Shown here piece after piece: positions 18,523-26,184 of a stretch of 64,000 bases of DNA. The notes under the pieces were generated by a model. It did not search any database. It saw only the letters and a list, made by a program, of their open reading frames with translations, and was not told the DNA's origin. A program made the translations under genes and the position numbers. Positions within the stretch are counted from its first letter, which is position 1; each line of letters opens with the position of its first letter. Location of the stretch: positions 222,211-286,210 of the forward strand of contig OMXV01000001.1 in NCBI GenBank assembly GCA_900315075.1, written 5' to 3'. The DNA comes from an uncultured Prevotellaceae bacterium. Its GTDB lineage: Bacteria; Bacteroidota; Bacteroidia; Bacteroidales; Bacteroidaceae.

Positions 18523-18737
18523 CAATTAAAGAATACGACCTTAGTTTTTCATCATGTAGGAGGATAACAAAAGGTGTGGACGAGAAGTTTCACTTTCGAA
18601 CCAGGTCTGCGACAACCGTAGAATAGGTGAAACATCAGTCCACACCATTATTATATATAATGTGGTGTTGTCCTGTCCTCTCTATTCCTATCCCAAGGTC
18701 GCAGTTTGGTTCGAAAAGAGTCAGTAACTCATTTTTA
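18523..18737 (+). ncRNA. Candidate structured regulatory RNA beside the fructan operon
   Basis: A noncoding stretch with its own promoter and a weak terminator (GAGT/ACTC hairpin near 18717-18730 with a T run). Pairings seen: CGACCTT 18536-18542 with AAGGTCG 18695-18701; AGGAGGATAACA from 18557 with a partner near 18666-18679, including a U-G pair that favours the plus strand; GGTGTGGAC 18572-18580 with GTCCACACC 18638-18646; GTTTCAC with GTGAAAC inside it. The hairpin loop also contains TTTCGAACCA and CTGCGAC, complementary to 18707-18716 and 18698-18704, so a pseudoknot or a switch between folds is possible. It matches no RNA family I can recall. Function unknown; location suggests control of the fructan locus. 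Confidence 0.55.
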
Positions 18738-18769
18738 TGCCCGTAATGTCTTATCTTTTTCAGATGCTA

Positions 18770-18777
18770 CAAAGATA
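18770..18777 (-). promoter_or_regulatory. Possible minus-strand promoter opposite the candidate RNA
   Basis: TATCTTTG on the minus strand would start a transcript antisense to the candidate RNA and running toward susC. There is no good -33 element. It may instead be chance in A/T-rich sequence. Confidence 0.3.
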
Positions 18778-18827
18778 AGTAAAAAAATGCAAATATCCTA
18801 AAGATTTGCTTAAAAAATGAAAAAAAA

Positions 18828-21017
18828 TTATTTTCGGATGTCTCCGGGGACTTTCCCAAACTCTTCTTTGAAGCATTTTGAGAAATAAGACGGTGAAGTA
18901 AAACCTGTCTTATATGCGATTTCGCTAATGGAAAGTTGCGTCTCGGTCAACAGTTTCATGGCCTCTGTCATTCTTGCTTTCTTCACGAGGTCAACCGGTG
19001 AGCAACCAGTGAGTGCCTTTACTTTCCGATATAATTGTACACGGCTCAGATTTAATTCTTGTCCTATCATCTCCACACTGAGGTCACTATCCATCATCTT
19101 TTCCTCTACCACAGCCTTAAATCTGCAGATAAATTCATTTTCCACATTTTGGGTTTCAACATTTTCAGAGGTAGTAGATGACGTATTATCATGACATTGT
19201 GTGGTCTGCATCCAAATATCTTTGAGCAGATGTCGGTTGCGCATGAGGTTGTTGATACGAGCTGTCAACACATCAGGCGAGAAAGGTTTGGTAATATATG
19301 CATCGGCCCCACTCTCATAACCTTCAATCTGGTGTTTGTTGAGCGCCCTTGCAGTGAGCAGAATCACAGGAATATGGCTTGTGATGATATCTTTTTTGAT
19401 ATGCTGACAGAACTCCAGTCCGTTCATCACAGGCATCATCACATCAGAAATGATAAGGTCGGGCACCTGCTCGCGTGCGCAGTTAAGTCCCTGCTGCCCA
19501 TCAGCAGCTTCAAAGAGCTGATATTTATTATGTAAGATAGTACGCAGATAAGTGCGTATATCGTCATTATCATCTACTATCAGCACCGTAGGCAAATCTA
19601 TGTCGGCCTCTGTCTGAACATTCACATCCTGGTCTATCCTTTCATTGACATGCGTGTCATTCTGCTCATCGTCGATGATGTCCTTAGGTTGTTCCTTTCC
19701 TACCTGCACATCCAGCATTTTATTGATCAAGTCGGTCAGTTTGCCGGTATTTCTTCTGACGATATCCAACAATTCTGTCGTCTCTTTGCCTGCATTTTGC
19801 ATTTCCTTTGTACCAGCCAATTGTGTCAGCGGGCCCTCAATCAATGTCAGTGGTGTGCGTAGCTCATGACTTACCTGGGAATAAAAATCGAGTTGTTCAC
19901 GCTCCATTTTCCCCCTTTCGGCATTGATTTTTGCTTTCTGCCGTTGGTATAAATAAATGATAATCAACAGAATAAGGAATAGCACAGCACATCCGATGGC
20001 CAACAGGGTGAGCATCTGTTGATTGGCAAGCTGCTTAAGATACCCATCGGCCTTTTGGTGAAGTTTCTCCAAGTTTCCTGCCTGTCTCATCACCTCGTCA
20101 CTCTCAAGCAGCAACACATTGGCATTTTCACGTGTCACCAATGCCGATGTGAGGTTGGTTTCTTTCTGGTATGGTTTCCCGTCGAGAATATCCAAGGCAA
20201 GTTGCAACAGTTGGTCTCCACGTGTAGGATAGATGTAGGAAGCATCCAAAAGCGAATCTCTCACCTGCCTGATACCCCCATTCTCCCCAGGCAGGCCATC
20301 GATACCACAAAACAGCGGGAGGTCTTTTTCATCCATCACTTCCAGGAACGCCTTTCTGGCTCCCATGGCAGTACGGTCGTTATGTCCGAAGACAAAATCT
20401 ATTTCTGAGAGGTCGCCTTGGTATTCCTTGACCACTTTATATGCGGTCTCTTCTGTCCAGTCTCCCTGGAGTGTAGCCACGACACTGACATTGGGATTGC
20501 CTTCCAAAGCTTCACGGAATCCCTGGTGCCGTTCATCGGCGGGCGACGACCCCTTCAGTCCCATGATTTCCATGATTTTGCCTTGGCGGTTGAGCCTATT
20601 GACGATATATTCGCCCATCAGTTTTCCCATCTCATCGTTGTCGGCACTGACAAAGGCAGTGTATTTATGAGAATCTGTTTTCCTTTCAAACACGATGACA
20701 GGAATACCTTTGTCATATACCCTGTCGATAGCGGGCGAAACATTTGCCAACTGGTTGGGTGCCACAATCAGGAGGTCGATTCCGAGATTTACCAAGCTGT
20801 CTATCTGCTGAATTTGCCGCTCGCTATTATCGTCGGCAGAAGAAAAAAACAATTCCACTCCTTCATGGAAATTAGCTTCCATGCGCAATTCTGCATTCTG
20901 CCAATCGCGCCAAATATCCTCGGAGCATTGCGAGACACCTATTTTATAATGCTTTCCATTATCGGAACAGCTTATCAAAAGTGTGATAAATAGAAAAAAC
21001 AAAATATAATTACGCAT
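18828..21017 (-). CDS. Hybrid two-component regulator with PBP sensor, lacking the HATPase domain
   Basis: 729 residues. The N-terminus is lipoprotein-like (FITLLISC). A periplasmic type I sugar-binding domain spans about 24-310, and a membrane segment lies at about 337-357. The HisKA motif SHELRTPLT has His384. The receiver domain starts near 475 with phospho-acceptor Asp525 and Lys577. An AraC-type DNA-binding domain covers 640-729. Between HisKA (ending near 437) and the receiver only about 38 hydrophilic residues remain, so the ATP-binding domain with N, G1 and G2 boxes is absent without any frame break. The sensor type matches the fructose-sensing regulator of the B. thetaiotaomicron fructan locus. 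It should activate the susC operon. How it would be phosphorylated is unclear. Confidence 0.88.
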   Translation of the reverse strand: MRNYILFFLFITLLISCSDNGKHYKIGVSQCSEDIWRDWQNAELRMEANFHEGVELFFSSADDNSERQIQQIDSLVNLGIDLLIVAPNQLANVSPAIDRVYDKGIPVIVFERKTDSHKYTAFVSADNDEMGKLMGEYIVNRLNRQGKIMEIMGLKGSSPADERHQGFREALEGNPNVSVVATLQGDWTEETAYKVVKEYQGDLSEIDFVFGHNDRTAMGARKAFLEVMDEKDLPLFCGIDGLPGENGGIRQVRDSLLDASYIYPTRGDQLLQLALDILDGKPYQKETNLTSALVTRENANVLLLESDEVMRQAGNLEKLHQKADGYLKQLANQQMLTLLAIGCAVLFLILLIIIYLYQRQKAKINAERGKMEREQLDFYSQVSHELRTPLTLIEGPLTQLAGTKEMQNAGKETTELLDIVRRNTGKLTDLINKMLDVQVGKEQPKDIIDDEQNDTHVNERIDQDVNVQTEADIDLPTVLIVDDNDDIRTYLRTILHNKYQLFEAADGQQGLNCAREQVPDLIISDVMMPVMNGLEFCQHIKKDIITSHIPVILLTARALNKHQIEGYESGADAYITKPFSPDVLTARINNLMRNRHLLKDIWMQTTQCHDNTSSTTSENVETQNVENEFICRFKAVVEEKMMDSDLSVEMIGQELNLSRVQLYRKVKALTGCSPVDLVKKARMTEAMKLLTETQLSISEIAYKTGFTSPSYFSKCFKEEFGKVPGDIRK

Positions 21018-21037
21018 CTTTCTTCAATTTCTTTGTG

Positions 21038-21045
21038 CAAAGATA
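21038..21045 (-). promoter_or_regulatory. Promoter -7 element of the hybrid regulator gene
   Basis: TATCTTTG on the minus strand, about 20 bases upstream of the ATG at 21017, which implies a very short leader. Confidence 0.6.
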
Positions 21046-21111
21046 ACAAATTGTTTTCATTTTTTCGATTTTTGCCTCTTTTTTTGCATTTTTTGAAACA
21101 ACTCCACTATG

Positions 21112-21208
21112 CTCATCTATTCTACGGACTTTTGGGACTGATCGGCTGCCCAGTATTTATGTGTCTACGGAGGAAAGGAGTAAAGGGAGGATTAATAACG
21201 GACAAAAT
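21112..21208 (+). repeat. Interspersed repeat A, long copy 2
   Basis: Same layout as 6265-6352, extended by sequence whose reverse complement is found exactly at 4880-4923. It lies in the 339-base gap between the regulator and the esterase gene. That gap also has a hairpin at 21264-21293 but no gene. Confidence 0.85.
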
Positions 21209-21263
21209 ATGTACCTACCCACCCGAGCATTTGCCCTTTCTGGGCGAGTTTTCCCTTTTGCAC

Positions 21264-21293
21264 AATAAGCCCTGGGCGAGCCCTGGGCTTATT
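21264..21293. other. Strong hairpin downstream of the esterase gene
   Basis: AATAAGCCC pairs GGGCTTATT, with a further GGG/CCC inside the loop. It lies 64 bases past the esterase stop and lacks a T run on that strand, so it may protect a transcript end but is not a classic terminator. Confidence 0.45.
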
Positions 21294-21356
21294 GCTCGTT
21301 GGCCTTACTTTAACAGGCCGTCTGAGTATAAATGCACTTGCGAAACTTAAATAAAC

Positions 21357-22286
21357 TTACTTTGCTTCTTTGAGGAAGAAGTCGGTCATTTTTTTGAATG
21401 TATTCTCATTGAAAGTCACGGGGCCATGCTGTCCCTCAGGTACGCTGATGAATTCCTCGAGACGCCCAGCATTTTTCAGTTCCTCTGAGAAATAGACACC
21501 TTGGCAATGTGGCACCACATTGTCGGCCTGACCGTGAAGGACAAGGAATCGTGGACATTCATTGTTGACATTGACATAGGAGATGGGGCTTATAAGCGCC
21601 ACCATGTCGGGCATATCGGCAGGTGCGCCACCGATGAGCGCAGCCTCGGGCGACTTCCCATCATTTACTGTCTCACAATTATTCATGCGTGCCATATCCA
21701 CAGGTCCGAACCAATCCACAACGGCATCCACATTGCTGGAGTAAGAAAGACAATCGCCGACTGTTCCCTCAATATCGACCGTCGTGTTACCCACTGTACG
21801 TGTCTTTATCCCATTTGAGACGCCAGCCAATGAGGAGAGATGTCCTCCAGAAGAAAAGCCCGTAATACCAATAAACGAGGTGTCGAATTTGTACTCGTTG
21901 GCATGTGCACGGATATAACGGATGGCCGCCTTCACATCATTGATTTGTGCAGGGAACTTGGCATCGCCACTGGAGCGGTGGTTGATACATACCACAGCAA
22001 AGCCTGCATCCACCAACGGTTTGCCCATCGACATAAAGGTCATACCCTTCATATTGTTGGAGAACCATGCACTGCCATAGATGGCCACCACCACCTTGTA
22101 CTTAGCCTGGTTGGTCTTAGGCAGATAGATATCCATGCGATGAGCCTCAAGGTCGTCGCCAGCATAATTAACATCTTTCCAATTAGGTTCTACACCTGGC
22201 TGACCAAAGCCGCCGAAACCTGCCGGTTGAGCATTCACCATCATGGTAAACACAAACAAAATCATTGACAATAGGAACTTTTTCAT
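21357..22286 (-). CDS. Secreted alpha/beta-hydrolase, probable carboxylesterase
   Basis: 309 residues with a signal peptide (MKKFLLSMILFVFTMMVNA). The fold is the esterase/lipase branch of the alpha/beta hydrolases: GFSSGG with nucleophile Ser145, HGQADNVVP with Asp255, and GQHGP with His287. An oxyanion-type loop (AIYGSAWF) replaces the usual HGGG. Such enzymes remove acetyl or feruloyl esters from plant polysaccharides, but the substrate cannot be read from sequence. It lies next to the fructan locus and near an alpha-galactosidase. Whether it is co-regulated is unknown. Confidence 0.82.
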   Translation of the reverse strand: MKKFLLSMILFVFTMMVNAQPAGFGGFGQPGVEPNWKDVNYAGDDLEAHRMDIYLPKTNQAKYKVVVAIYGSAWFSNNMKGMTFMSMGKPLVDAGFAVVCINHRSSGDAKFPAQINDVKAAIRYIRAHANEYKFDTSFIGITGFSSGGHLSSLAGVSNGIKTRTVGNTTVDIEGTVGDCLSYSSNVDAVVDWFGPVDMARMNNCETVNDGKSPEAALIGGAPADMPDMVALISPISYVNVNNECPRFLVLHGQADNVVPHCQGVYFSEELKNAGRLEEFISVPEGQHGPVTFNENTFKKMTDFFLKEAK

Positions 22287-22318
22287 TTTTAGTGTTGGAT
22301 TTGATTATTATTATGATT

Positions 22319-22480
22319 AGGAGTTCAGACAATACATCTTTGGGAGTTTAGGAGTTTAGACATTACCACTACTGCTCTCGGATGGGAGTGGACGGGGGTG
22401 TTGGGCTTATTAGGGTGGATGGGCAAGAGCAGTGGAAGTATTCTCTCATCCCTTGCCTCTCACCCCTTACCTCCAAATAA
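22319..22480 (+). repeat. Interspersed AG-rich repeat E, copy 1
   Basis: Contains GGAGTTCAGACAATAC, a GAGAGCAG/CTGCTCTC-like pair and ATTCTCTCA followed by CTCACC blocks. The layout matches the copies at 28138-28283 (reverse) and 37420-37670, but this one is more diverged. It lies antisense to the flanking minus-strand genes. Confidence 0.65.
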
Positions 22481-22484
22481 TCTC

Positions 22485-22985
22485 TTACTTCTTAACAACT
22501 TTCACGTCTGACTTTTTGACAAAGAGATGGTCGTGAGCAGTAACGAGGACATAGTATTCCCCTTCTTCCTCATATTTGTCGGCTATGATGGTGCCTTTGT
22601 CAACCCATGAGAAGTATGGAAGCCCCATTTCCTCATCGGCAAAATTCTCGCCATAGATGACGGTGCGCGGACTATTGGCCACGAGCATGGTTGCACCCGT
22701 ACCGTCATACCAGTTTTGGCTACCTACATATTTGCTATAGCACCATCCTGTGACTTTTCCCACACTCACTTTGGTCCAATTGCCTTTCTCTCCGCGATAA
22801 ACCCCATTTCCTAATCCATGTGAAAACATCCATAGTTTGCCGAGGATTTTACCTTTGTTAGAAGGTGTCTGTCTAATGTTGACAAAGCCGTCGTCTGAGG
22901 TAGCATAAACCACAGTAAATACATTTTGTGACCATACAGCAGCGCCTATCATCATTGCTGCAAACAGTATAAAAAATCTTTTCAT
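22485..22985 (-). CDS. Secreted SH3-like domain protein
   Basis: 166 residues with a signal peptide (MKRFFILFAAMMIGAAVWSQ). Residues of about 25-90 form a bacterial SH3-type domain (GFVNIRQTPSNKGKILGKL, then GNWTKVSVGKVTGWCYSKYV). The rest is a small beta-rich region with no known family. SH3b domains often bind peptidoglycan or act in periplasmic protein contacts. It is a single gene, divergent from the alpha-galactosidase gene. Function not assignable. Confidence 0.75.
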   Translation of the reverse strand: MKRFFILFAAMMIGAAVWSQNVFTVVYATSDDGFVNIRQTPSNKGKILGKLWMFSHGLGNGVYRGEKGNWTKVSVGKVTGWCYSKYVGSQNWYDGTGATMLVANSPRTVIYGENFADEEMGLPYFSWVDKGTIIADKYEEEGEYYVLVTAHDHLFVKKSDVKVVKK

Positions 22986-23165
22986 ATTCGTTGTTTTTTT
23001 ATTGACATTGCAAATTTCCGAAATTTTTCCGAAAAGTCAATCATATAGTGTAACAAATATTTGTCAGCGCGTTAATTTAAGGAAATATCCCATGAGTAGT
23101 AGTTGAAATCTACCAAGTAAAGTCAATTTATTGGCAGGAGGTGCTTGTAATAATGAAATAATGTG

Positions 23166-23173
23166 TACCTTTG
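23166..23173 (+). promoter_or_regulatory. Promoter -7 element of the alpha-galactosidase gene
   Basis: TACCTTTG, with TTG 18 bases upstream. It lies inside the longer frame that opens at 23131, so the protein must start later. Confidence 0.6.
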
Positions 23174-23193
23174 GAGGCGAAATTGCGAAGAAA

Positions 23194-24435
23194 ATGAAAA
23201 TAATGAAATTGTTTTTGGCAAGTTGTCTTGCCTGTATTTTGTCCACTGGCGGTGCCTATGCCCAGAAATGGGAAGGACTTGCCGACAAGCCCCAGATGGG
23301 CTGGAGCACATGGAACAAATTCCAAGAAAAGATTTCTGAGGATGTGATTATCGGTATCGCAGATGCGATGGTGGAAAGTGGCCTTCGCGATGCCGGCTAC
23401 ACTTATATTAATATCGACGACTGCTGGCATGGCGAGCGCGACAAAGACGGTTTTATACAGGTCGATGCCACCAAATTTCCCCATGGCATGAAATATTTAG
23501 CCGACTACCTGCACGGCAAAGGGCTGAAACTGGGAATCTACAGCGATGCCGGTACGGCCACTTGTGGCAGCATGCCTGGTTCGTTAGGTCATGAATATCA
23601 GGATGCCCTTCAGTATGCCCGCTGGGGTGTCGATTACCTGAAATACGACTGGTGCAACACGACAAACATCAACCCCCAGGGAGCCTACCAACTCATCAGT
23701 GATGCCCTTCGTGCCTCCGGCCGCCCCATTTTTCTGAGTATGTGTGAGTGGGGCAACAGCCATCCATGGCGATGGGCTCGCGACATCGGTCATTCGTGGC
23801 GCACCACGCCCGACATCTGGTGCAAATTCGACTCCCTGCGCGTGTTTCCCCAAGGATATAGCCAGTTTGGTGTGATGCAGTGCATCCAGCTCAACGATAC
23901 TCTGCGCCAATATGCCGGTCCCGGACATTGGAACGACCCCGATATGCTGGAAGTGGGCAACGGCATGACCATCAACGAAGACCGCGCCCATTTCACGATG
24001 TGGTGCATGATGGCCAGTCCGCTGATATTGGGCAATGATATCCGCAACATGAGTGCTGAGGTGCGCGATATCCTGACCAACCGCGAAATGATTGCCGTGG
24101 ACCAAGATGCCCTTGGTGTACAAGGTCTCCACTTGATGGATGACGACGGTCTGCAGTTCTGGTTCAAACCACTGGAAGGCGGCGACTGGGCTTTTGTTAT
24201 CCTCAATGCCACAAAAGAAGACAAGACCTATGCCCTCGATTGGCAGAAATTTAACTTCACCGACAAAGAAGTGAGTGGTCTGAGCACTCATTTCGACACT
24301 ATCATCTATCAGGTATACAATCTTTGGACTCATAAACAAGAGGGAAGAACCACACTGAAGAGCAAGAAAAGGCGCAAAATCACCATTCCAAGTCATGATG
24401 TAGTGGCGTATAGGCTGTATTTAGTTAGGAGTTAG
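23194..24435 (+). CDS. GH27 alpha-galactosidase, secreted
   Basis: About 413 residues. The reading frame opens at 23131, but the promoter lies at 23166, so I start at the ATG at 23194 (MKIMKLFLASCLACILSTGGAYAQ, a signal peptide; the ATG at 23203 is equally possible). The GH27 hallmarks are clear: MGWSTWNKF at the mature N-terminus, YINIDDCWHG, nucleophile Asp in YLKYDWCN, and acid/base Asp in SWRTTPDIW. A C-terminal beta domain ends in VVAYRLY. It should release alpha-1,6-galactose from raffinose-type sugars or galactomannan in the periplasm. Raffinose also carries a fructosyl bond, so it may serve the neighbouring fructan locus, though that is inference. Confidence 0.93.
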   Translation: MKIMKLFLASCLACILSTGGAYAQKWEGLADKPQMGWSTWNKFQEKISEDVIIGIADAMVESGLRDAGYTYINIDDCWHGERDKDGFIQVDATKFPHGMKYLADYLHGKGLKLGIYSDAGTATCGSMPGSLGHEYQDALQYARWGVDYLKYDWCNTTNINPQGAYQLISDALRASGRPIFLSMCEWGNSHPWRWARDIGHSWRTTPDIWCKFDSLRVFPQGYSQFGVMQCIQLNDTLRQYAGPGHWNDPDMLEVGNGMTINEDRAHFTMWCMMASPLILGNDIRNMSAEVRDILTNREMIAVDQDALGVQGLHLMDDDGLQFWFKPLEGGDWAFVILNATKEDKTYALDWQKFNFTDKEVSGLSTHFDTIIYQVYNLWTHKQEGRTTLKSKKRRKITIPSHDVVAYRLYLVRS

Positions 24436-24535
24436 AAGTTAGAAGTTTGGAGTTAGAAGTTTGGAGTGACTGATCAATTCCAAGACTCATGAATTATTAT
24501 TAGAGGTGAGAGGCAAGAGGTGAGAGGTAAGAGAG
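24436..24535 (+). repeat. AG-rich repeat fragment
   Basis: Tandem GGAGTTAGAAGTT-like words followed by GAGGTGAGAGGCAAGAGGTG words, the same vocabulary as repeat E at 28138 and 37420. It fills the space between the alpha-galactosidase and msrC genes. Confidence 0.6.
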
Positions 24536-24558
24536 AAAACACCTATATAAACATATAA

Positions 24559-25014
24559 ATGGCAGAAGATAAGAAATCACAATATGAATTGCTATGCCAG
24601 CAGGTGAAGAGTTTGGCAGAAGGCGAAAGCAATCGCATCGGCCTTTTAGCCAACGTGACAGCCTTGCTGCGGATGACCTTCGGAGAAAGGTTTTTCTGGG
24701 TAGGCTTCTACCTGGTGGATGGCGACGAACTGATATTGGGTCCATTCCAAGGCGACATCGCCTGTATGCATATCCGTCGTGGCCGTGGTGTATGCGGTAC
24801 GGCATGGGAACGAGACAAAACCCTTGTGGTGCCCGACGTGGAGCAGTTTCCTGGTCATATTGCCTGTTCACAACTGTCGCGCTCGGAGATAGTAGTGCCC
24901 CTGCACGATGAGGATGGCAAGGTGACAGGTGTGCTCGACATCGACTCAAAGGAACTGGATGCCTTCGACGAGGACGACAGACAAGGTCTGGAGGCCATTT
25001 GCAGGGAGATTTAA
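24559..25014 (+). CDS. msrC: Free methionine-(R)-sulfoxide reductase, GAF domain
   Basis: 151 residues forming a single GAF domain. Three cysteines, Cys69 (DIACMHI), Cys79 (RGVCGTA) and Cys103 (HIACSQ), have the 10 and 24 residue spacing known for the E. coli and yeast enzymes, where they carry out the thiol chemistry. It reduces free methionine-R-sulfoxide in the cytoplasm, with electrons from thioredoxin. It appears to be a single gene among repeat-filled spacers. Confidence 0.9.
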   Translation: MAEDKKSQYELLCQQVKSLAEGESNRIGLLANVTALLRMTFGERFFWVGFYLVDGDELILGPFQGDIACMHIRRGRGVCGTAWERDKTLVVPDVEQFPGHIACSQLSRSEIVVPLHDEDGKVTGVLDIDSKELDAFDEDDRQGLEAICREI

Positions 25015-25049
25015 GCTGCTCTGGGAAAAAGGGGCAAAAGGGGCTGGGG

Positions 25050-25240
25050 CAAGGGCTGCAACGATGTTGCAGCATAGCGAACAAACCCACAACCCTCAAT
25101 CCTCAAATATCGTGCAAACCAAATGCAATGCAGCCGATATTCATGCGAAGCATAATTTTCAATCTTCAATTGTAATGTCCCTTTAACTACCCTTTAACTA
25201 CCCTTTAACTACTCTTTAACTACCCTTCAATTTTAATCTT
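25050..25240. repeat. Composite repeat: hairpin, repeat B and 11-bp tandem repeats
   Basis: Three pieces in a row. A hairpin GCTGCAAC-GAT-GTTGCAGC lies at 25055-25073 and recurs at 35137-35155. A reverse copy of repeat B (ATATTCATGCGAAGCATAAT, about 25085-25170) also occurs at 44227 and 44786. Four units of the 11-mer CCTTTAACTAC run from 25180 to 25223, the last with one change. The spacer 25015-25248 has no gene. Confidence 0.8.
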
Positions 25241-25248
25241 CAATATAA

Positions 25249-26184
25249 ATGTTACTAAATATTGTATTAATTATAGCAGGTGTGGCGTTGGTGCTGTGGG
25301 GTGCCGACCGTATGACAGATGGAGCCGTGGCAATAGCCCAGCGTCTGAATATTCCTCCCATTGTGATAGGCTTGACCATCGTGGCGATGGGCACATCGAT
25401 GCCTGAGTTTTGTGTGAGTCTTGTATCAGCGCTGAAAGGTACAGCCGACCTTGCCATAGGTAATGTGGTGGGTAGCAACATCATGAACGTATTGCTCATC
25501 GTTGGTGTCGCCGCTATGGTGTCGCCGATGATGATCAGCGTATCGACAGTGAAGAAAGACATCCCCTGGGCAGTCGTAGCAGCCATAGCATTGGGCTTTT
25601 TTTGTTACGACAACTTATTATCCCGCTATGAGGCGTTGGTGCTATTTGTCTTTTTCATAGCCTTTATCTGCTATACCCTCTGGTGCGCAAAGAAAGGAAA
25701 AATCACAGAAAGCGAAGAAAGTGGCAAGAAGAAATACTCCCCCCTGATGGCAGTTGGTTTAGTGCTATTAGGTTTAGCCTGTCTCATCTTTGGCAGTAAC
25801 CTATTTGTCGACTCTGCCACAAAGGTGGCAGCAGCATTAGGCGTATCGGAAGCTGTCATCGGTTTGACGATTGTTGCCGGTGGCACCTCCCTTCCCGAAT
25901 TGGCCACCAGTGTAGTGGCCGCTCGGAAGGGTCAGAGTGAAATCGCCATCGGCAATGTCATTGGCAGCAATGTCTTCAACATATTCATGATATTGGGTAT
26001 CACAGGATTGATAACCCCAATGAATATGCCTGGCATCACCCTCATCGACTTATCGCTGATGGTGTTGAGCATCATCCTACTTTGGTTTTTCACCTATACG
26101 AAATTCAAGGTTGAACGCTGGGAAGGCGCATTCCTTTTCGCTATCCTCGTAGGATATATGTGGTGGCTGATAGCGAATGCTTAG
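25249..26184 (+). CDS. Calcium/sodium antiporter, CaCA family (YrbG-like)
   Basis: 311 residues, about ten membrane helices. The two inverted alpha-repeats of the cation/Ca exchanger family are plain: VAMGTSMPEFCVSLVSA near residue 45 and VAGGTSLPELATSVVAA near residue 210, each followed by a GNVVGSN or GNVIGSN motif. It should exchange Na or protons for Ca across the inner membrane. Ion specificity is from the family. Its stop overlaps that of the convergent gene by four bases. Confidence 0.9.
   Translation: MLLNIVLIIAGVALVLWGADRMTDGAVAIAQRLNIPPIVIGLTIVAMGTSMPEFCVSLVSALKGTADLAIGNVVGSNIMNVLLIVGVAAMVSPMMISVSTVKKDIPWAVVAAIALGFFCYDNLLSRYEALVLFVFFIAFICYTLWCAKKGKITESEESGKKKYSPLMAVGLVLLGLACLIFGSNLFVDSATKVAAALGVSEAVIGLTIVAGGTSLPELATSVVAARKGQSEIAIGNVIGSNVFNIFMILGITGLITPMNMPGITLIDLSLMVLSIILLWFFTYTKFKVERWEGAFLFAILVGYMWWLIANA

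Noticed and set aside
18523-18737. Calling the structured RNA tmRNA, RNase P RNA, SRP RNA or 6S RNA
   Set aside because: The conserved motifs of tmRNA, RNase P and SRP RNA were not found. A long rod with a bubble is loosely like 6S RNA, but I cannot support that from sequence.
19595-19710. Frameshift explaining the missing HATPase domain of the hybrid regulator
   Set aside because: The frame is open throughout, and the other frames in this stretch show no N, G1 or G2 boxes, so it is a clean absence and not a broken domain.
21033-21350. 105-codon frame over repeat A upstream of the regulator
   Set aside because: It runs through a repeat that also occurs without an open frame at 6265 and 4880, so coding is unlikely.
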